From contig NZ_NTHN02000018.1 in NCBI RefSeq assembly GCF_002300555.2, positions 29,515 through 93,514 of the forward strand: a stretch of 64,000 nucleotides of DNA, given 5' to 3'. The position numbers were made by a program, and so were the translations under genes. Positions 43,797 through 52,567 of this stretch are shown in pieces (within the stretch, counting starts at the first letter, position 1; each line of letters begins with the position of its first letter). Origin of the DNA: Alloyangia mangrovi (GTDB lineage Bacteria > Pseudomonadota > Alphaproteobacteria > Rhodobacterales > Rhodobacteraceae). The notes beneath the pieces are model-generated. The model saw nothing but the letters and a program-made list of their open reading frames with translations. It was not told the origin of the DNA and did not search any database.

Positions 43797-44944
43797 AGAA
43801 GATTTCTCCGGGCAAGGTTACGCATCAGCGCGCCGGTGCCGAAGGTCCATTCCGGGGCCTCGGTGGAGAGCCGGACTGTGTTCTGCAGCGCGCCGAGCGC
43901 GGGTTCGGAGATCGTTACAACGTCTCCGACGTGATGTGTAAACCCCTGACCGGGTGCATCGCGGTCCTCGGTGGGGGCAAAGAGCGTGCCGAGGAACAGC
44001 AAGAAGCCGTCGGGATACTGGTGATGCCGCCCGATTGTCTGCGCCACGATCGAGGCCGGGTCGCGGCTGATCTGGCTCATCGACGACGCGCCATTGAGCA
44101 CGAAGCCGTCCTCGCCCTTCACCGTCATCGTCAGCTCTGCCTTTCGCACGTCATCAAGCGTGTAGCTCTCGTCGAAGAGGCGGATGAACGGGCCGATGGC
44201 ACAGGAGGCGTTGTTGTCCTTGGCCTTGCCGAGCAACAGCGCCGAGCGGCCCTCGACGTCGCGCAGGTTGACGTCATTGCCCAGCGTTGCGCCGAGGATG
44301 TCGCCGCGCGAGTTGATCGCTAGAACGATCTCGGGCTCGGGGTTGTTCCACTTGCTGATCGGGTGCAGGCCGACCGTCGCGCCCCAGCCCACCGCTGCCA
44401 TGGGCTGCGACTTGGTGAAAACCTCGGCGTCGGGGCCGATGCCGACCTCGAGGTATTGCGACCACATGCCTTCCTGCTGCAGCACGCGCTTCACCTCCAT
44501 CGCCTTCTCGGAGCCGGGCTCGATGCCCGAGAGCGAGTCGCCGATGATGGATTTGACCTTGGCGCGGATCGCCTCGGCGGCGTCGGGATCGCCCGCCGCC
44601 TGCTCCTCGATCACCCGTTCGACCATGGACTGGGCGAAGGTGACGCCCGAGGCCTTCACCGCCTGCAGATCGCAGGGGGCCAGCAGGTGCAGCACGTCAT
44701 CCCCCGCGCCTTCGGCCGAGCCTGCGGTGAGGTCCGCGAGCGTGCCGATCTCCTCGCCGGTTGCGGCGCGCAGGGTCGCGGCGGGGTCGTCCGACTCCAG
44801 CAGGTCGCGCATGGTCGACAGCGCCTTGCTGGTGATGTCCACCAGCATCTCGCCGCGCAGGGCGACCAGAGCCGGGCCGACGCCGGGGCGCCAGACGCGG
44901 CCAACAAGAAGCGCCTCGGGGGTGGGGTTGCTCTGCGGCAGCAT
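43793..44944 (-). CDS. fumarylacetoacetate hydrolase (FAH) family protein
   Basis: 383 residues, longer than the usual 220-280 FAH fold because of an N-terminal domain (about 1-150). Metal-site acidic residues are in VGIGPDAEVFTKSQPM and EPEIVLAINSRGDILGATLGNDVNLRD. FAH enzymes split or dehydrate diketo acids; several dehydrate 2-keto-3-deoxy sugar acids. Between kdgK and an FAD dehydrogenase, I infer dehydration or hydrolysis of a keto-deoxy sugar acid. Four-base overlap with kdgK; 52-base gap to the upstream FAD gene. Confidence 0.85.
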   Translation of the reverse strand: MLPQSNPTPEALLVGRVWRPGVGPALVALRGEMLVDITSKALSTMRDLLESDDPAATLRAATGEEIGTLADLTAGSAEGAGDDVLHLLAPCDLQAVKASGVTFAQSMVERVIEEQAAGDPDAAEAIRAKVKSIIGDSLSGIEPGSEKAMEVKRVLQQEGMWSQYLEVGIGPDAEVFTKSQPMAAVGWGATVGLHPISKWNNPEPEIVLAINSRGDILGATLGNDVNLRDVEGRSALLLGKAKDNNASCAIGPFIRLFDESYTLDDVRKAELTMTVKGEDGFVLNGASSMSQISRDPASIVAQTIGRHHQYPDGFLLFLGTLFAPTEDRDAPGQGFTHHVGDVVTISEPALGALQNTVRLSTEAPEWTFGTGALMRNLARRNLL

Positions 44945-44996
44945 GGGGGTCTCCTCCGTCTTCAGTCTTTTCTCATGGGTGTCGGGGCGCGGACCG

Positions 44997-46370
44997 TCAG
45001 TCCTCGGGCGGCAGCAGCTTGCCCGGGTTCAGGATGCCCTGCGGGTCGAAGGCGGTCTTGATCCGCCGCATCCAGTCCAGTGCGGGGCCGTGCTCGGCCT
45101 TCATGTACTTCTGCTTGCCGATGCCGATGCCATGCTCGCCGGTCACCGTGCCGCCGAGCCGCAGCGCGGTATCGTTCAGCTTGCCGGCAAAGGCGTGAAC
45201 GGCCTCGACCTCGGCGGGGTCGCTCGGATCGAAGCGCACGGCGCAGTGGAAGTTGCCGTCACCGACATGGCCGACGATGGTGCAGACGAGACCCGCCGCG
45301 CGGGCATCGGCCTGCGCCTGCAGCACCGCCTCGGCGAGCTGTGAGATCGGCACGCAGACATCCGTCGCCAGCGTGCCATATTGGGCGCCGGGGCGCAGCG
45401 CACCAGAGGCGAAATGCGCGCCGTGGCGCATCTTCCACAGGGCGTTGCGGGCCTCGGTGGTGTTCGCCTCCTGCCAGGCCTCCATGCCGAAATCCTCGGC
45501 GATCTCGCGGAAGCTCTGCGCCTGCTCGGCGACGCCCGCGGGGCTGCCGTGGAACTCGACGAAGAGATGCGGCTGCTCGGGCAGGCTTGATCCCGCGTGG
45601 ATGTTGAAGCCGCGCACCATCATCTCGTCGACCAGCTCGATCCGCGCCATCGGCAGCCCGGACTGGATGGTCAGGATCACGCAGTTCACCGCCTCCTCGA
45701 CCGAGGGGAAGCGGCAGGTGGCCGAGGCGATGCCCTCGGGCAGCCCGTGCAGCTTCAGCGTCAGCTCGGTGATGATGCCGAGCGTGCCCTCGCTGCCGAC
45801 CAGCAGGTGCGTCAGGTCATAGCCCGCCGAGCTTTTCCGCGCCTTGGTGCCGGTGCGGATGATGCTGCCGTCGGACATCACCGCCTCGAGCGCCAGCACG
45901 TTCTCGCGCAGCGTGCCGTAGCGCACCGCTGTGGTGCCGGAGGCGCGCGTCGCCGCCATGCCGCCGAGCGAGGCATCGGCACCGGGATCGATGGGGAAGA
46001 AGAGGCCCGTCGTGCGCAGTTCCTCGTTCAGCTCGGTGCGGGTGACGCCGGGCTGGACCACCACGTTGAGATCCTCGGCGTTGATCTCCAGCACCTTTTT
46101 CATGCGTGAGAAGTCGAGGCTGATGCCGCCCTTGATGGCAAGGTGCTGGCCTTCCAGCGAGGTGCCGGTGCCGAAGGGGGTGATCGGCGTGCCGGTCTCG
46201 GCGCAGAAGCGCACGATGGCGGCGACTTCCTCGGTGGTTTCGGGGAAGGCCACGGCATCGGGCATGGCGAGCGGGAAATGCGCCTCGTTCCGCGCATTCT
46301 GCTCGCGGATGGCGTCGCTGGTGGCAAGGCGGTCGCCGAGGAGTTGTTCGAGCGGCGCGAAGAGGGTCAT
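44997..46370 (-). CDS. FAD-binding dehydrogenase, D-lactate dehydrogenase/GlcD-type
   Basis: 457 residues. FAD-binding_4 domain with the pyrophosphate loop (PFGTGTSLEGQHLAIKGG ... DPGADASLGGMAATRASGTTAV), then a C-terminal FAD-oxidase_C domain ending GEHGIGIGKQKYM. It oxidises a D-2-hydroxy acid and passes electrons to the quinone pool or cytochrome c. Substrate likely a hydroxy acid of the sugar-acid pathway; D-lactate or glycolate are alternatives. It is the third gene of the lysE operon, with a structured gap before it. Confidence 0.9.
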   Translation of the reverse strand: MTLFAPLEQLLGDRLATSDAIREQNARNEAHFPLAMPDAVAFPETTEEVAAIVRFCAETGTPITPFGTGTSLEGQHLAIKGGISLDFSRMKKVLEINAEDLNVVVQPGVTRTELNEELRTTGLFFPIDPGADASLGGMAATRASGTTAVRYGTLRENVLALEAVMSDGSIIRTGTKARKSSAGYDLTHLLVGSEGTLGIITELTLKLHGLPEGIASATCRFPSVEEAVNCVILTIQSGLPMARIELVDEMMVRGFNIHAGSSLPEQPHLFVEFHGSPAGVAEQAQSFREIAEDFGMEAWQEANTTEARNALWKMRHGAHFASGALRPGAQYGTLATDVCVPISQLAEAVLQAQADARAAGLVCTIVGHVGDGNFHCAVRFDPSDPAEVEAVHAFAGKLNDTALRLGGTVTGEHGIGIGKQKYMKAEHGPALDWMRRIKTAFDPQGILNPGKLLPPED

Positions 46371-46403
46371 TTCTCAGGTCTCCAAGTTGATATGCCGGGC
46401 GCG

Positions 46404-46488
46404 GGTCCGCCCGCTACGGACGGAAGCCAGCACCTCGGGAGCCGGGCGAATGCCCGCCCGGCGGCATTGCCGTGCGTCCGGGCGGACC
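46404..46488 (-). other. structured 85-base intercistronic segment
   Basis: Outer arms GGTCCGCCCG (46404-46413) and CGGGCGGACC (46479-46488) enclose an inner hairpin GCCGGGCG/CGCCCGGC (46441-46448 and 46455-46462). Nested perfect arms in the gap between the DapA-family gene and the FAD dehydrogenase gene. No U-run, so an RNA processing or stabilising structure is more likely than a terminator. Confidence 0.65.
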
Positions 46489-46497
46489 GGTGCCGGC

Positions 46498-47409
46498 TTA
46501 CTTGCCCCAGTTCAGCACGAGCGGATCGAGCGGCTTGATCAGCTCGATCAACATCGAAGCGGTGTCCGGATGCAAGGGGGCAATCGGGTGGCGGCAGAAG
46601 GCGGACTTGATCACCCCGCCGACCATCATCGCGTGCTTGGCCGAGCGGAAGCCGCATTGCCGGTTCTCGTGGTTCACCGCCGGCAGGATGCGGGCGTAGC
46701 CGTCGAAGGCCGCCTGCCGGTTGCCGGCAAGGAAATCGATGACGATCGGGCGGATCTGGTCGGGGATCATCGCCGAGGTCATGCAGCCCGTGGCGCCGGC
46801 GTCGAGATCGGCGAGCAGAGTGATCGCCTCCTCGCCGTCGAAGGGCGCCTCGATGGCCGCGCCACCCTCGGCGATCAGGCTGCGCAGCTTGGCGGCCGCC
46901 TGCGGGCACTCGATCTTGAAGAGCTTCAGCATCTCGATCTCGTTCGCCATCTTGACCAGCAGCGGCACCGGCAGGTCGACGCCCGAGAGCGGCGCATCCT
47001 GCAGCATGATCGGGATGCCGACCTCGCCCACTTGCCGGAATTGCTCGAAGGTCTGCTCGGCGGTGCCTTTCAGCAGCGCGCCGTGGTAGGGCGGCATCAT
47101 CATCACGATGTCGGCGCCGAGCGCCTTGGCATTGCGCGCACGCTCCACGACGATGGGCGTTGCATAGTGCGAGATCGTCACGATCACCGGCACCCGGCCC
47201 GCCACGTGCTCGAGGCAGAGCTTGGTGAGGATAGCGCGCTCCTCGTCCGAGATCAGGAACTGCTCAGAGAAGTTGGCAAGGATGCAGATGCCGTCGACGC
47301 CCATGTCGATGGTGCAATCGAGAACGCGCTTCATCCCCTCGAGGTCGAGCGTGCCGTCCTCGTGGAACGGCGTCGGCACCACGGGCCAGCATCCGGTGTA
47401 TGTCGTCAT
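46498..47409 (-). CDS. DapA-family (dihydrodipicolinate synthase-like) lyase/dehydratase
   Basis: 303 residues, a TIM barrel. The Schiff-base lysine is K165 in LKLFKIECPQ. The DHDPS Y-N-x-P block is replaced by QDAP (137-140), so this is not a lysine-pathway enzyme. Members with such changes act on 2-keto-3-deoxy sugar acids (aldolases or dehydratases). Together with IlvD/Edd dehydratase, KdgK and the FAH protein in the island, I infer a keto-deoxy-aldonate as substrate. Second gene of the lysE operon, 33 bases after lysE. Confidence 0.86.
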   Translation of the reverse strand: MTTYTGCWPVVPTPFHEDGTLDLEGMKRVLDCTIDMGVDGICILANFSEQFLISDEERAILTKLCLEHVAGRVPVIVTISHYATPIVVERARNAKALGADIVMMMPPYHGALLKGTAEQTFEQFRQVGEVGIPIMLQDAPLSGVDLPVPLLVKMANEIEMLKLFKIECPQAAAKLRSLIAEGGAAIEAPFDGEEAITLLADLDAGATGCMTSAMIPDQIRPIVIDFLAGNRQAAFDGYARILPAVNHENRQCGFRSAKHAMMVGGVIKSAFCRHPIAPLHPDTASMLIELIKPLDPLVLNWGK

Positions 47410-47442
47410 GGGTCAGGTCCTCCCGAAAGGTCTGTGTCTGTG

Positions 47443-48042
47443 TCAGGTCGCGCCGAAGGCCGACACCAGGGCCAGCGCGACGACGCCCAGCATGGCGAGC
47501 GCCATGCCGTAATTGATCCACCGCTGGGTGCGGTAGCTGAGGTTGAGCCGGTGCAGGGTGACGCCCGCCTTGAGCCAGGCCAGATGCACCGGGATCCAGA
47601 TCGCGTTCATGATGAGGATCTTCGCGGCGGTCTCGAATCCGAGCGCCTCGGGCGCAAAGGAGAACCCGGTGAACATGGCGGTGTTCACCGCATAGGCCTT
47701 GGGGTTGATCGCCTGCAGCAGCACGCCGGCACGGACGCCCGGCGCGGTCTTGGCCTCGATGAAGGCGATGCGGCTGCCCGCAAGCGCGATGCGGGCGGCG
47801 AGATAAAGCAGGTAGCACACCGACAGTGCCATCAGCACAACCCGCACCGCGGGCGCCGATAGGATGATCGCGGCAAAGCCGGTCAGCACCAGCGTCATCA
47901 CGAGGTTGGTGCCGATGAAGAGCCCCGTGCCGTAGCGCAGTCCGCCCTGCCAGCCATATGCCGAGCCGACACCGGCGATCGACAGCACCCCCGGCCCGGG
48001 GGTGATGAACAGCAGGAACACGGCGGCAGCAAAGCTCAGCAT
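47443..48042 (-). CDS. LysE/RhtB-family exporter
   Basis: 199 residues, six helices. FLLFITPGPGVLSIAGVG is the LysE N-terminal motif (TPGPG). The family exports amino acids or homoserine lactones; here it is the first gene of an operon of sugar-acid enzymes, so it may export an acid by-product. The start is 48042; its upstream gap to the divergent SDR gene carries operator 2. Confidence 0.88.
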   Translation of the reverse strand: MLSFAAAVFLLFITPGPGVLSIAGVGSAYGWQGGLRYGTGLFIGTNLVMTLVLTGFAAIILSAPAVRVVLMALSVCYLLYLAARIALAGSRIAFIEAKTAPGVRAGVLLQAINPKAYAVNTAMFTGFSFAPEALGFETAAKILIMNAIWIPVHLAWLKAGVTLHRLNLSYRTQRWINYGMALAMLGVVALALVSAFGAT

Positions 48043-48139
48043 GGGCCGCGCTCTCGGTCCAACAGGGTTGCGCCGGGTCTCCTCACCTCACTCCGCCTCG
48101 TCCTCTCCCGTCCCGTGGCTTGTCCTTGCATCCGGGTTC

Positions 48140-48156
48140 ATTTGGTATACCATTTT
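48140..48156. promoter_or_regulatory. GntR-type operator 2, lysE/SDR divergent gap
   Basis: ATTTGGTATACCATTTT, core 48143-48152, identical over 17 bases to operator 1. About 100 bases from both divergent starts (48042 and 48251), so it can control both operons. Confidence 0.85.
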
Positions 48157-48250
48157 CCTGAATACGGTCCCGCCCCGTTTTGTCAATGGGGGATGCGGAT
48201 CACCGCAGCCGTGCCGGGGCACGGGCGGGACCAAGGGAAAAGGAGCTACT

Positions 48251-49012
48251 ATGTCCCTGTTTGATCTGACGGGCCGCACCGCGCTGGTGACCGGCTCGAC
48301 CATGGGTATCGGCTACGCGCTGGCGCGCGGACTTGCGCAGGCGGGGGCCAAGGTGCTGCTGAACGGGCGCAACCCGCAGCGGCTGGAAGAGGCGGTCACG
48401 GCGCTGAAGGCCGAGGGGCATCAGGCCGAGGCGCTCGGCTTCGACGTCACCGACCACGCAAGTGCACGGGCGGCCATCGACCGCTACGAGGCCGAGACCG
48501 GACCGATCGACATCCTGATCAACAATGCCGGGATGCAGCACCGCGGACCGCTCGAGGAATTCGAGCCCGAGGCCTTCGACCGGCTGATGCGCACCAATGT
48601 CTACTCGGCTTTCTACGTCGGGCAGGCCTGCGCGCGGCACATGATCGGTCGCGGGCAGGGGCGGATCGTCAACATCGCCTCGGTGCAGAGCGCGCTGGCG
48701 CGGCCGGGGATCGCGCCCTACACCGCCTCGAAGGGAGCGATCACCAACCTCACCAAGGGCATGGCGACCGACTGGGCGAAACACGGGCTCAACTGCAACG
48801 CCATCGCGCCGGGCTATTTCAAGACGCCGCTCAACGCCGCGCTGGTCGCCGATCCCGAGTTCAGCGCCTGGCTGGAAAAGCGCACCCCGGCGGGCCGCTG
48901 GGGCGAGGTCGAGGAGTTGGTCGGCGCCTGCGTCTTCCTCTGCGCCCCGGCCTCGAGTTTCGTGAACGGACATACGCTCTTTGTCGACGGCGGCATCACT
49001 GCCTCGCTGTAA
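48251..49012 (+). CDS. SDR dehydrogenase, gluconate 5-dehydrogenase-like
   Basis: 253 residues. TGSTMGIGYALARGL cofactor loop, NNAG, and YTASK catalytic pair. HRGPLEEFEPEAFDRLMRTNV is typical of gluconate 5-dehydrogenases (IdnO/Ga5DH), which interconvert gluconate and 5-ketogluconate. Other keto-aldonates are possible. ATG 48251 follows AAAAGGAGC. Operator 2 lies about 95 bases upstream. The next gene starts 23 bases after its stop. Confidence 0.88.
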   Translation: MSLFDLTGRTALVTGSTMGIGYALARGLAQAGAKVLLNGRNPQRLEEAVTALKAEGHQAEALGFDVTDHASARAAIDRYEAETGPIDILINNAGMQHRGPLEEFEPEAFDRLMRTNVYSAFYVGQACARHMIGRGQGRIVNIASVQSALARPGIAPYTASKGAITNLTKGMATDWAKHGLNCNAIAPGYFKTPLNAALVADPEFSAWLEKRTPAGRWGEVEELVGACVFLCAPASSFVNGHTLFVDGGITASL

Positions 49013-49035
49013 GGCATCTTTGGGAGGAGAATTTC

Positions 49036-49959
49036 ATGAGCGACAATCCTGTAGTGGGCTTCATCGGCGTGGGCCTGATGGGCCACGGCATGGCCAAGAA
49101 CATCCTCAAGGGCGGCTACCCGCTCTGGGTGAAGGGCAACCGCGACCGCGCCCCGGTCGAGGACCTGCTGGGGCGGGGGGCGCAGGAGGCGGCCTCGCCG
49201 AAGCAGATGGCCGAGACCTGCGACATCATTCATCTGTGCCTGTCGAACTCGCCGCAGGTCGAGGGCGTGATGCGCGGCGCGGACGGCATCCTCGCGGGGG
49301 CACGGCCGGGGCTGATCGTGGTGGATTGCTCTACCGCCGATCCCGCATCGACCGAGGCGCTGGCCGCTCAGCTGGCCGAGAAGGGCGGGGCGATGGTCGA
49401 CGCGCCGCTCGGCCGCACCCCGAAGGAGGCCGAGGAAGGCACGCTCGACGCCATGGTCGGGGCCGATGACGAGACCTTCGCCAAGGTCCTGCCGGTGATC
49501 GAGAGCTGGGCGGGCAACATCAACCGCGTCGGCGGGGTCGGGGCGGGCCACAAGATGAAGCTGGTGATGAACCTCATCTCGATGAGCTACGCCGCGCTCT
49601 ATGCCGAGGCGACGGTGCTGGCGGCCAAGTCCGGCATCTCGCCGCAGACGGTGCGGCAGGTGATCGGCTCCAGCCGGCTCGGCAACGGCTTCTTCGACAC
49701 CTTCATGCGCTACGCGGTCGACCGGGACATGGAGGCGCATAAGTTCAGCATCTTCAACGGCGGCAAGGACGTGCGCTATGCCAATGCGATGGCGGCCAAG
49801 GTCAACGCGCCGGCGCTGATCGCCAGCGCGACCCGGCACTATTTTTCCACCGCCGAGGCGACGGGGCACGGCGCGGACTACGTGCCGAGCCTGTCGGACC
49901 GGATCGCCGAGATGGGCGGGATCGATCTGGCCGAGGAGGTGAAGAAGGGCGAGGTCTGA
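49036..49959 (+). CDS. beta-hydroxyacid dehydrogenase (3-hydroxyisobutyrate DH / GarR-like)
   Basis: 307 residues. NAD loop GFIGVGLMGHGMAKNIL, DAPLGRTPKEAEEGTL in place of the usual DAPVSGG block, and catalytic lysine in GAGHKMKLVMNL. The altered substrate loop (GRTPKEA) means that neither 3-hydroxyisobutyrate nor tartronate semialdehyde should be assumed. It shares the transcript with the SDR at 48251. ATG follows GGGAGGAGAA. The LacI gene is convergent. Confidence 0.88.
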   Translation: MSDNPVVGFIGVGLMGHGMAKNILKGGYPLWVKGNRDRAPVEDLLGRGAQEAASPKQMAETCDIIHLCLSNSPQVEGVMRGADGILAGARPGLIVVDCSTADPASTEALAAQLAEKGGAMVDAPLGRTPKEAEEGTLDAMVGADDETFAKVLPVIESWAGNINRVGGVGAGHKMKLVMNLISMSYAALYAEATVLAAKSGISPQTVRQVIGSSRLGNGFFDTFMRYAVDRDMEAHKFSIFNGGKDVRYANAMAAKVNAPALIASATRHYFSTAEATGHGADYVPSLSDRIAEMGGIDLAEEVKKGEV

Positions 49960-49982
49960 AGCCCGGCTGCCGTTCCACGAGG

Positions 49983-50987
49983 TCAGCTCGTGGCGCGGCG
50001 GATCAGCTTGAAGCCCAGATCCTCGCGCAGGCCGCAGGGGATATCCCCTGCAAGGATCAGCTCGGCGGCGCGGCGTCCGATGGCGGCGCCGTCGATATGG
50101 ATCGTGGTCAGCGCCAGCGCCGAGTCCTGCGCCATGTCGAAATCGCCGAAGCCCGAGATCGCCAGCCGCCCGGGCACGTCGAGCCCGCGCCGCCGCGCTT
50201 CGCAGAGCGCCCCCATGGCCACCATGTCGCTGACGCAGACCACCGCCTCGGTGTCGGGCCAGCGGCGCAGGATCTCGGTCAGCCCCTCGGCGCCATAATC
50301 CGGCCCCACGGCTTCGGGCCGAGCCTTCACCGCCACCACGCGCTCTCCGGCCAGTTGCCCGGCGCAGTCGCGGTAGCCCTCCATGCGCAGCCGCGCGCGC
50401 CGGTCGTGCTGCCGGTCGAGTCCGAGGAAGGCGACCCGGTGCCGCCCGGTCTCGACCATGTGACGGGTCAACGCGGCCCCGGCGGCGCGATTGGAAAATC
50501 CCACTGCCGCATGCACCGGCTGCTTCGGCAGCTCCCAGAGCTCCAGCACCGGCAGCCCGGCGCGGGACAGCACCCGATGCGCCGCCTCGGTATGATCGTC
50601 CGAGGTGAGCACCAGCGCTTCGGGGCGGCGGCCGAGCATGGTGGGCAGCAAAGCCGCCTCGGCCTCGGGGGCGTATTGCGTGGCCGAGAGCATAAGCTGC
50701 AGCCCGCCGTCGGCGAGGCCCTCCGTCAGGCCGCGCACGGTGGCGGCGAAGACCGCCTCCTCCAGCGTAGAGACCAGCGCGCCGACCACCCGCGAGCGCT
50801 GCGAGCTGAGCGCGCCCGCGGTCTCGTCAAGCACGTAGCCGAGCTCGTCCACCGCCGCCTGCACCTTGCGCAGCGTGGCGGGGCTGACCTTGGAGGGGGT
50901 GCGCAGGGCGCGGCTCACGGTGATCTTGCCCACGCCGGCGCGGGCGGCCACGTCGCCCATCGTCACCCATTTCCTGCCGTCTGCCAT
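49983..50987 (-). CDS. LacI-family transcriptional regulator (GntR-of-gluconate-type)
   Basis: 334 residues. N-terminal HTH with hinge: VTMGDVAARAGVGKITVSRALRTPS, then a periplasmic-binding-like sensor domain from about residue 60. LacI regulators of this branch respond to gluconate or related aldonates. ATG 50987 is chosen (MADGRKWVTMGDVA); the open frame upstream lacks homology. A 14-base palindrome, TGGTATCGATACCA, lies 43 bases upstream, the usual place for autoregulation. Convergent with the beta-hydroxyacid dehydrogenase gene. Confidence 0.92.
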   Translation of the reverse strand: MADGRKWVTMGDVAARAGVGKITVSRALRTPSKVSPATLRKVQAAVDELGYVLDETAGALSSQRSRVVGALVSTLEEAVFAATVRGLTEGLADGGLQLMLSATQYAPEAEAALLPTMLGRRPEALVLTSDDHTEAAHRVLSRAGLPVLELWELPKQPVHAAVGFSNRAAGAALTRHMVETGRHRVAFLGLDRQHDRRARLRMEGYRDCAGQLAGERVVAVKARPEAVGPDYGAEGLTEILRRWPDTEAVVCVSDMVAMGALCEARRRGLDVPGRLAISGFGDFDMAQDSALALTTIHIDGAAIGRRAAELILAGDIPCGLREDLGFKLIRRATS

Positions 50988-51029
50988 GATCCGCCTGCCT
51001 GCCCCCTGTTGACGGGCTCTCGTACACGG

Positions 51030-51043
51030 TGGTATCGATACCA
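51030..51043. promoter_or_regulatory. LacI-type operator upstream of the LacI gene
   Basis: TGGTATCGATACCA, a perfect 14-base palindrome with central CG, as expected for LacI family sites. The half-site TGGTAT is shared with the GntR-type operators, but the centre is four bases wider. Confidence 0.75.
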
Positions 51044-51256
51044 TGAAGACGCGAAGCCGTATCGGAGAATCGCAGTTTCGTGAGCGTGTCGTTCTGGCTG
51101 CTCGGGAAACGGGCAGGATCACCTCGGCGCGCCATCACCTGAGCAGGTGCAGGTCAGGACATATTGCCGGGGCGCGATTCAATTCCGCCCGGCAAACCGC
51201 GAAGCCCGCCGCCCTCGCAGCCGGTGGCGCTTCGCAGGGGGTCGGTCTCGGAGGAG

Positions 51257-51285
51257 GGGGCCGGCCCTCTCTCTTTTCCGGCCCC
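51257..51285 (-). terminator. hairpin after azlD
   Basis: GGGGCCGG (51257-51264) pairs with CCGGCCCC (51278-51285). No U-run follows on the minus strand; it lies 20 bases after the azlD stop. Confidence 0.6.
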
Positions 51286-51305
51286 GAATTCTGCCTCGGG
51301 TCGCG

Positions 51306-51626
51306 TCAGAGCAGCGCCTGCATCAGGTAGAGCGTGCCCATCCCCGCCACCAGCGCGCCGGTGACCGACAGGCGCAGCGCCACGAGGAAGGTCACCAGCG
51401 CGGCGATGATCCGCGCGGGCTCGGTCTCGCCTCCGGTTGCCTGCGGCCAGAGCACCAGCGGCGTCACCATGGCGGGCAGCACGCCGACGCCGACGTACTT
51501 GAGGTGCAGGACGGCCCAATCCGGCAACTGCCTGCGACCGAAGAAACCGAGGAAGGAGAATCGGATGAGGAAGGTGCCGATCCCCAGAAGGATGGTGAGC
51601 GTCCAGAAGGTTGTGTCGTCGATCAT
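51306..51626 (-). CDS. azlD: AzlD-family branched-chain amino-acid transport protein
   Basis: 106 residues, four helices. FLIRFSFLGFFGRRQLPDWA and YVGVGVLPAMVTPLVL are AzlD landmarks. It pairs with AzlC to export branched-chain amino acids. Its start overlaps the azlC stop by four bases. Confidence 0.9.
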   Translation of the reverse strand: MIDDTTFWTLTILLGIGTFLIRFSFLGFFGRRQLPDWAVLHLKYVGVGVLPAMVTPLVLWPQATGGETEPARIIAALVTFLVALRLSVTGALVAGMGTLYLMQALL

Positions 51627-52345
51627 GCCCGTCCTCCCGAGGTGAGGCGCGCGGCCCGGCGGCGCAGCGCCAGCTCCGCCTGCGCGCCGACCAGCATGGC
51701 CACCAGCGCCGCGGCGATGAGCCCGAGCCCGGCGGGAAAGCCCGCAAAGAGAATCGCGCAGACGACCGAGACCGCCGCGGCCAGCATGTGCGGCAGCGAG
51801 CGCAGCAGCGGCGCGGTGATCGCGATGAAGCAGACGGGGCCGGCGAAATCGAGCTGCAACGAGGCCGGGATCGCCGTGCCGACCAGCGCGCCAAGCAACG
51901 TGCAGCCGTACCAGAACGGGCAGATCAGGGCCATGACCCCGAAATAGTAGGCGACACGCTCGTCGCGGCTCATGCCGGGCTTTTCCTCGTAGGTCTTCAC
52001 CGCCACGGCATAAGCCTGGTCGACCATGAGATAGGCCATCAGAGCCCGCACCCCGAGCCTGGCGTGGCCCACATGCGGCACCAGCGCCGCCGAGTAGAGC
52101 GCCATGCGCAGGTTGACCGCCAGCGCCGCGGTGAGCGCGATGAAGACCGGCGCGTGCTCCTGCAGCAGCGCCAGCGCGGTGAACTGCGAGGCGCCGGCGA
52201 TCACCAGCACCGACATGGTCATGACCTGCAGGATGTCGAGCCCGGCGTCGCGGGCGACGACTCCGAAGAGCAGCGAGAAGGGGATGACCACGGTGACGAA
52301 GGGCGCGCAGTCGCGATAGCCCTGCCAGAAGGCGGCGCGGGTCAT
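51623..52345 (-). CDS. azlC: AzlC-family permease
   Basis: 240 residues with about seven helices. FVTVVIPFSLLFGVVARDAGL and AGASQFTALALL are the conserved AzlC blocks. ATG 52345 is chosen since AAGGA lies seven bases before it (GTG 52366 overlaps that site). It forms the export system with AzlD. It diverges from the ilvD-type gene; operator 3 lies 120 bases upstream. Confidence 0.9.
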   Translation of the reverse strand: MTRAAFWQGYRDCAPFVTVVIPFSLLFGVVARDAGLDILQVMTMSVLVIAGASQFTALALLQEHAPVFIALTAALAVNLRMALYSAALVPHVGHARLGVRALMAYLMVDQAYAVAVKTYEEKPGMSRDERVAYYFGVMALICPFWYGCTLLGALVGTAIPASLQLDFAGPVCFIAITAPLLRSLPHMLAAAVSVVCAILFAGFPAGLGLIAAALVAMLVGAQAELALRRRAARLTSGGRA

Positions 52346-52464
52346 GCGGCGTTCCTTGTTCGGCACGTCTTCGCGCGGCTCAATATCTCGGAATTAAACG
52401 GAAATGATCCGCTGCCTCGCGGCCCGGCACGCATTGGCAATCGCTCCTCCCATGATTGCTCTTG

Positions 52465-52480
52465 CATTTGGTATACCAAA
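52465..52480. promoter_or_regulatory. GntR-type operator 3, azlC/dehydratase divergent gap
   Basis: ATTTGGTATACCAAAT, a perfect 16-base palindrome. It lies 87 bases before the dehydratase start. Confidence 0.85.
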
Positions 52481-52567
52481 TTGGGAAGCTGCTGCAAGAA
52501 CGAGCGCGTCACGCGGCGCGCCTGAGGAAGGCGCGCGGGGAGGCGCGTCAAGGAGAGGAAGCTACCC

